The position numbers were made by a program, and so were the translations under genes. Below are positions 60,827 to 64,000 of a stretch of DNA of 64,000 bases, piece after piece (position 1 is the first letter of the stretch; each line of letters opens with the position of its first letter). The notes beneath the pieces are model-generated. The model worked only from the letters and a program-made list of their open reading frames with translations, was not told the DNA's origin and did no database searches. This DNA comes from Solirubrobacter pauli. Its GTDB lineage: Bacteria > Actinomycetota > Thermoleophilia > Solirubrobacterales > Solirubrobacteraceae. The stretch spans positions 1,240,001 through 1,304,000 of the forward strand of contig NZ_RBIL01000002.1 of NCBI RefSeq assembly GCF_003633755.1, given 5' to 3'.

Positions 60827-62247
60827 CGCTCGAGCCCTCGATCCTGCTCGCCGACGACGACGAGGTCGGCCGTTACGTCGTGGCCACGATGCTGCGCCGG
60901 GCAGGCTTCGCGGTCACCGAGGTCGCCGACGGGCTGTCGGCGGTGTCCGCGGCGCTCGAGTCGCCGCCGGACCTGGCCGTGCTCGACGTCAAGATGCCCG
61001 GCCTGGACGGGTTCGAGGCCTGCCGGCGGATCAAGTCGCACGACGACACGCGGCACATCCCGGTGCTGATGCTGTCGGCGACGTTCATGGAGACCGAGGC
61101 CCAGGTCGAGGGCCTGGAGACCGGCGCGGACGTATACCTCACGCAGCCCGTTGAAGCGCCCGTGCTGGCGGCGACGATCCGCTCGCTGCTCCGGGCGCGC
61201 AGCCTGGAGACCGAGGTGCGGCTCGCGGCCGCCGAGTGGCGGACGACGTTCGACGCGATCTCCGACGCGGTCGCGGTGCTCGACGGCGACGGCGTGGTCG
61301 TGCGAGCGAACCGCGCGTTCCACGCCACGTTCGGCGAGGACGTCGTCGGCGCCCGCGTGCCGGCGCTGGACATCGCCCGCGACAGCGGCGAGCTCGAGCT
61401 CGAGCTCGGGGACCGGACGCACAGCCTGCGGATCGACCTCGTCCCGGACGAGATCGGCGCGGCCCCGCGCATGGTCGTGACGCTGAGCGACATCACGGCG
61501 GCCAAGCGGAGCGAGCGTGAGCGCGCCGCGGCGTTCGCGCGCGAGCAGACGATCTCCCGCACGCTGCAGCAGTCGCTGCTGCCGGAGCGGCTGCCGTCGG
61601 ACGAGCGCCTCGCGCTGCACGCGTGGCACCTCGCCGCAGAGCAGGAGCTGATCGTCGGCGGCGACTGGTACGACGTGATCGAGACGCATGACGGCCTCTG
61701 GCTCGTGATCGGCGACGTGGCCGGGCACGGCGTCGCGGCCGCCGCGCAGGCCGGCCAGCTGCGTCACTCCCTGCGCGTCTACGCGCACGAGGGCTTCGGC
61801 CTGGCCGAGTCGGTCACGCGCCTGAACGAGCTCGTCACCGGCACCGAGCTGACCGACATGGCGACGATGTGCATCCTCGCGCTGTCAACCGACGCTGACG
61901 ACGTGCGGATCGTCTCGGCGGGCCACCCGCCGCCCGTCCTGCTCCCGGCCGACGGGCCGCCACGGCTGGCGGTGACCGGGCACGGCGTCGTGCTCGGCGT
62001 GCTCGGCGCCACGTACGAGGAGCTGACGTTCACGTTCGCGCCGGGAGACCGGCTCGTGCTCTACACCGACGGGCTCGTCGAGCGGCCGGGGGAGATGATC
62101 GACGACGCGCTCCAGCGGCTCGTGGACGCCTGCGCGGACACCGCCGGCCTGGAGCCGCTGCGTGCGCATCTGTTCGCCACGCTGGTCGGGAACGAGCATC
62201 CCCGCGACGACGTCGCACTGCTGCTGGCGCAGCGGCAGGTCCTCTAA
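60823..62247 (+). CDS. Receiver-PAS-PP2C phosphatase (RsbU/RsbP-like)
   Basis: 474 residues. The receiver domain at about 5-120 has ILLADDDEVGRYVVATML and Asp in LAVLDVKMPGLDGFEA. A PAS domain (WRTTFDAISDAVAVLDGDGVVVRANRAFHATFGE) is followed by a SpoIIE-type phosphatase (LQQSLLPERLPSDERLALHAWHLAAEQELIVGGDWYDVIE, GDVAGHGVAAAAQAGQLR, LYTDGLVERPGE, RDDVALLLAQ). It is placed as the output phosphatase that would dephosphorylate an anti-sigma-factor antagonist such as the STAS protein encoded next. The upstream kinase-receiver fusion may phosphorylate its receiver. Confidence 0.92.
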   Translation: MTLEPSILLADDDEVGRYVVATMLRRAGFAVTEVADGLSAVSAALESPPDLAVLDVKMPGLDGFEACRRIKSHDDTRHIPVLMLSATFMETEAQVEGLETGADVYLTQPVEAPVLAATIRSLLRARSLETEVRLAAAEWRTTFDAISDAVAVLDGDGVVVRANRAFHATFGEDVVGARVPALDIARDSGELELELGDRTHSLRIDLVPDEIGAAPRMVVTLSDITAAKRSERERAAAFAREQTISRTLQQSLLPERLPSDERLALHAWHLAAEQELIVGGDWYDVIETHDGLWLVIGDVAGHGVAAAAQAGQLRHSLRVYAHEGFGLAESVTRLNELVTGTELTDMATMCILALSTDADDVRIVSAGHPPPVLLPADGPPRLAVTGHGVVLGVLGATYEELTFTFAPGDRLVLYTDGLVERPGEMIDDALQRLVDACADTAGLEPLRAHLFATLVGNEHPRDDVALLLAQRQVL

Positions 62248-62258
62248 GGTGGTCCGCG

Positions 62259-62582
62259 ATGAAGCCGCCGGTGTTCGAGATCGAGTCCCGCGAAGCTGAC
62301 GGCACCGTGCTTCTTGCGCTGTCCGGCGAGCTCGACCTGGCGGGCGCTCCAGAGCTCGACGCGGCGCTGTCCAGCGTCCGTGAAGCGGGCAAAGGGCTGA
62401 CGATCGACTTGTCCGAGCTCGACTTCATCGACTCCTCGGGCCTTGGCGTGCTGGTGCGCTTCCACAACGCCGCGGGCACCGCGGGCTACGAGTACTCCGT
62501 GATCGCCGGTCCGCCACCGGTCCACCGCGCGTTCGTGTTGTCGGGCCTGGATCAGGCCCTGCCGTTCGCGGCGCGCTCGTAA
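62259..62582 (+). CDS. STAS-domain anti-sigma factor antagonist
   Basis: 107 residues, a single STAS domain: LALSGELDLAGAPELDAALSSVREAGKGLTIDLSELDFIDSSGLGVLVRFHNAAG. The Ser of DSSGLG is the site phosphorylated in RsbV and SpoIIAA. It is the probable end point of the switch in this operon, releasing a sigma factor from its anti-sigma when dephosphorylated. Neither an anti-sigma protein of the simple RsbW kind nor a sigma gene is visible in the window, so its partner is elsewhere. It lies 11 bases after the phosphatase gene. Confidence 0.92.
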   Translation: MKPPVFEIESREADGTVLLALSGELDLAGAPELDAALSSVREAGKGLTIDLSELDFIDSSGLGVLVRFHNAAGTAGYEYSVIAGPPPVHRAFVLSGLDQALPFAARS

Positions 62583-62687
62583 CGGTCAGCACAAGAACCT
62601 TCGCAGAGGCGCATCCCCAGCGCCCCTGGACGATCGAGGGGGCCGTGGCCTTGCGTCGCGCCCCGATCGGCGGGAGGCTCGCGACGG

Positions 62688-64000
62688 ATGAGCACGCTGG
62701 CACGTTGGACCGCCGTAGTCGGCGGAGTCGTCGCAGTCGCCGCCACCGCCGCCCCGGCCCACGCCTCGTTCCTCCAGGAGCTCGGCTCGCCGTTCCCCGT
62801 CGGCACGGCGCCGTACGGGGTGGTCGCGGGGGACTTCAACCGCGACGGCCTGCCGGACCTGGTGGCGCTGAACGGCACGACCAGCTCGATCACCACGATC
62901 CTGCGCCGGTCCACCGGCAGCTTCCAGGTCGAGGGGCCGACCGGCGCGGTCGCCGGGCCGAGCGGCGGCGCGGTCGCCGACTTCAACCGCGACGGCAACC
63001 CTGACGTCGCCGTCTCCGGCTACACCGGTAGTGGGGTGTCGGTGCATCTGCGCGTCCCGGGCGGGTTCATGGCCGCCAACGGGTCGCCATACCCGGTCGC
63101 CAAGGCCGGCGCGGTGGCCGTTGCCAACTTCAACGGCGACGAGTACCTCGACATCATCGCCTCACGCTACGACGCCGGCGGGTTGACGGTCCTGCTCGGG
63201 CAGGCCAACGGCAGCTTCGTCGCCGAGGGCAACGCGCCGTCCACCGGCGCCGAGCCGCGCGCGATCGCCGTCGGGGACTTCAACGGCGACAAGCGGCCCG
63301 ACGTCGCCGTGACCAACCGCGGGAGCGACACCGTCACCGTGCTGCTGCGCCGTGCGGCCACGCCCGGCTTCGACGCCGCGCCGGGCTCGCCGTTCGCGGT
63401 CGGGGACCAGCCGATCGGCATCGTGGCCACCGACCTCACCGGCGACAGCCAGCTCGACCTGGCGGTCGGCAACTACGGGACCGACAACGTCACCGTGCTC
63501 GCCGGGCAGTCCAACGGCGCCTTCGCGCCGCTCAGCGGGTCGCCGTTCGCGGCCGGTGATGGCGCCGCGGGCATCGTCTCGGCGGACTTCAACGGCGACG
63601 GCGCGGCCGACCTCGCGGTGTCCAACAACGTGGCCAACACCGTGTCGGTACTTCTGCGCACGGCCACCGGGTTCGCCCCCGAGCCGGGCTCTCCCTACCC
63701 GACCGGGCAACAGCCCGGCCAGCTCGCGACCGCGGACTTCAACGGCGACAAGAAGGCCGACCTGGCGATCCCGAACGGGTCCGACAACAACGTGACCGTG
63801 CTGCTGAACACGACGCCCGACCCGACGCCGCCGCCGGGGCCGGGTCCCGGCCCGGGCCCGGGACCTGGGCCGACGCCGCCACCTCCGACGCCGTCGATCA
63901 ACGCGCGGCTCGTGCTCACCTGGACGATCACCAAGCGCGACGTGCGCCTGAACTCGGCCACGCTCCACGACCTGCCCGCAGGCGGCGCGACGGTGAAGAT
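62688..64000 (+). CDS. Secreted FG-GAP/VCBS repeat protein (3' truncated by window)
   Basis: At least 437 residues; the frame runs off the end. GGGAGG lies ten bases before the ATG. A signal peptide (MSTLARWTAVVGGVVAVAATAAPAHA) precedes seven or eight repeats of the type VVAGDFNRDGLPDLVALN and IAVGDFNGDKRPDVAVTN, each with a Dx(D/N)xDG calcium loop, building a beta-propeller. From about residue 380 comes a Pro/Gly-rich linker (PPGPGPGPGPGPGPTPPPP), then the start of another domain (ARLVLTWTITKRDVRL). It is probably a surface or extracellular protein. It is not related in function to the stressosome operon that ends 105 bases upstream. Confidence 0.85.
   Translation, partial: MSTLARWTAVVGGVVAVAATAAPAHASFLQELGSPFPVGTAPYGVVAGDFNRDGLPDLVALNGTTSSITTILRRSTGSFQVEGPTGAVAGPSGGAVADFNRDGNPDVAVSGYTGSGVSVHLRVPGGFMAANGSPYPVAKAGAVAVANFNGDEYLDIIASRYDAGGLTVLLGQANGSFVAEGNAPSTGAEPRAIAVGDFNGDKRPDVAVTNRGSDTVTVLLRRAATPGFDAAPGSPFAVGDQPIGIVATDLTGDSQLDLAVGNYGTDNVTVLAGQSNGAFAPLSGSPFAAGDGAAGIVSADFNGDGAADLAVSNNVANTVSVLLRTATGFAPEPGSPYPTGQQPGQLATADFNGDKKADLAIPNGSDNNVTVLLNTTPDPTPPPGPGPGPGPGPGPTPPPPTPSINARLVLTWTITKRDVRLNSATLHDLPAGGATVK

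Overview
The window is very GC-rich, tightly packed DNA with many ATGA/GTGA stop-start overlaps and no rRNA, tRNA, CRISPR array or insertion sequence that I could see. Gene content suggests a free-living, aerobic actinomycete-like bacterium. The best guess is the Thermoleophilia/Solirubrobacterales branch of Actinomycetota, inferred from the DUF559 protein, GAF-ANTAR regulator, DsbA-VKOR pair, several universal stress proteins, Crp-like regulator, SCO0854-type RING/TerD protein and stressosome. This placement is an inference from content, not a database match.

Layout. 1-2.2 kb: the end of an alpha/beta hydrolase, a beta-carbonic anhydrase and a DUF559 protein. 2.2-6.7 kb: a cobalamin riboswitch with a visible Shine-Dalgarno-sequestering hairpin, then nrdB-nrdA. 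NrdB looks class Ic: Glu as first metal ligand and Leu at the usual radical Tyr. 6.7-11.6 kb: TerC, a deazaflavin-type nitroreductase-like protein, DsbA-VKOR, PspC and two secreted proteins of unknown function. 11.9-22.7 kb: a signalling block with GAF-ANTAR, a Crp-like regulator, two universal stress proteins, a NarL-type regulator and a DevS-like kinase, two hybrid kinases and a lipoprotein metallopeptidase. 22.7-27.9 kb: an FG-GAP secreted protein, then a TetR gene divergent from a multicopper oxidase / beta-helix / cupredoxin operon with a duplicated palindromic operator. 27.9-34.7 kb: a kinase / receiver / HEAT / processive glycosyltransferase operon convergent with a secreted toroid-like protein. 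34.8-41.9 kb: PhoX with PHO-box-like repeats, an AraC regulator, an NmrA-type protein, a degenerate PGM1-like ligase, a CDF metal exporter and an MFS transporter.

41.8-51.7 kb: a mostly minus-strand cluster of three glycosyltransferases around an unknown gene pair (one partner a cysteine-rich Zn-binding candidate), a phytoene-desaturase-like oxidoreductase with an unknown partner, a third universal stress protein and an amino-acid permease. 51.8-56.4 kb: a GT39-type membrane glycosyltransferase, a RING + TerD protein and an acidic 48-residue protein. 56.5-62.6 kb: a continuous seven-gene partner-switching operon (RsbR, RsbS, RsbT, an ATPase-PP2C fusion, an RsbT-like/histidine kinase/receiver fusion, a receiver-PAS-PP2C protein and an STAS protein) with no sigma factor inside it. 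The window ends in a truncated FG-GAP repeat protein.

Themes. Stress and redox sensing dominate. Similar short palindromes of the CCGTAG/CTACGG type lie about 60-75 bp upstream of several stress-protein and regulator starts and may mark one regulon. The strongest candidates for under-described biology are the RING/TerD protein, the sigma-less stressosome operon with its hybrid kinase, the unknown pair inside the glycosyltransferase cluster, the copper operon, and the degenerate ATP-grasp relative.
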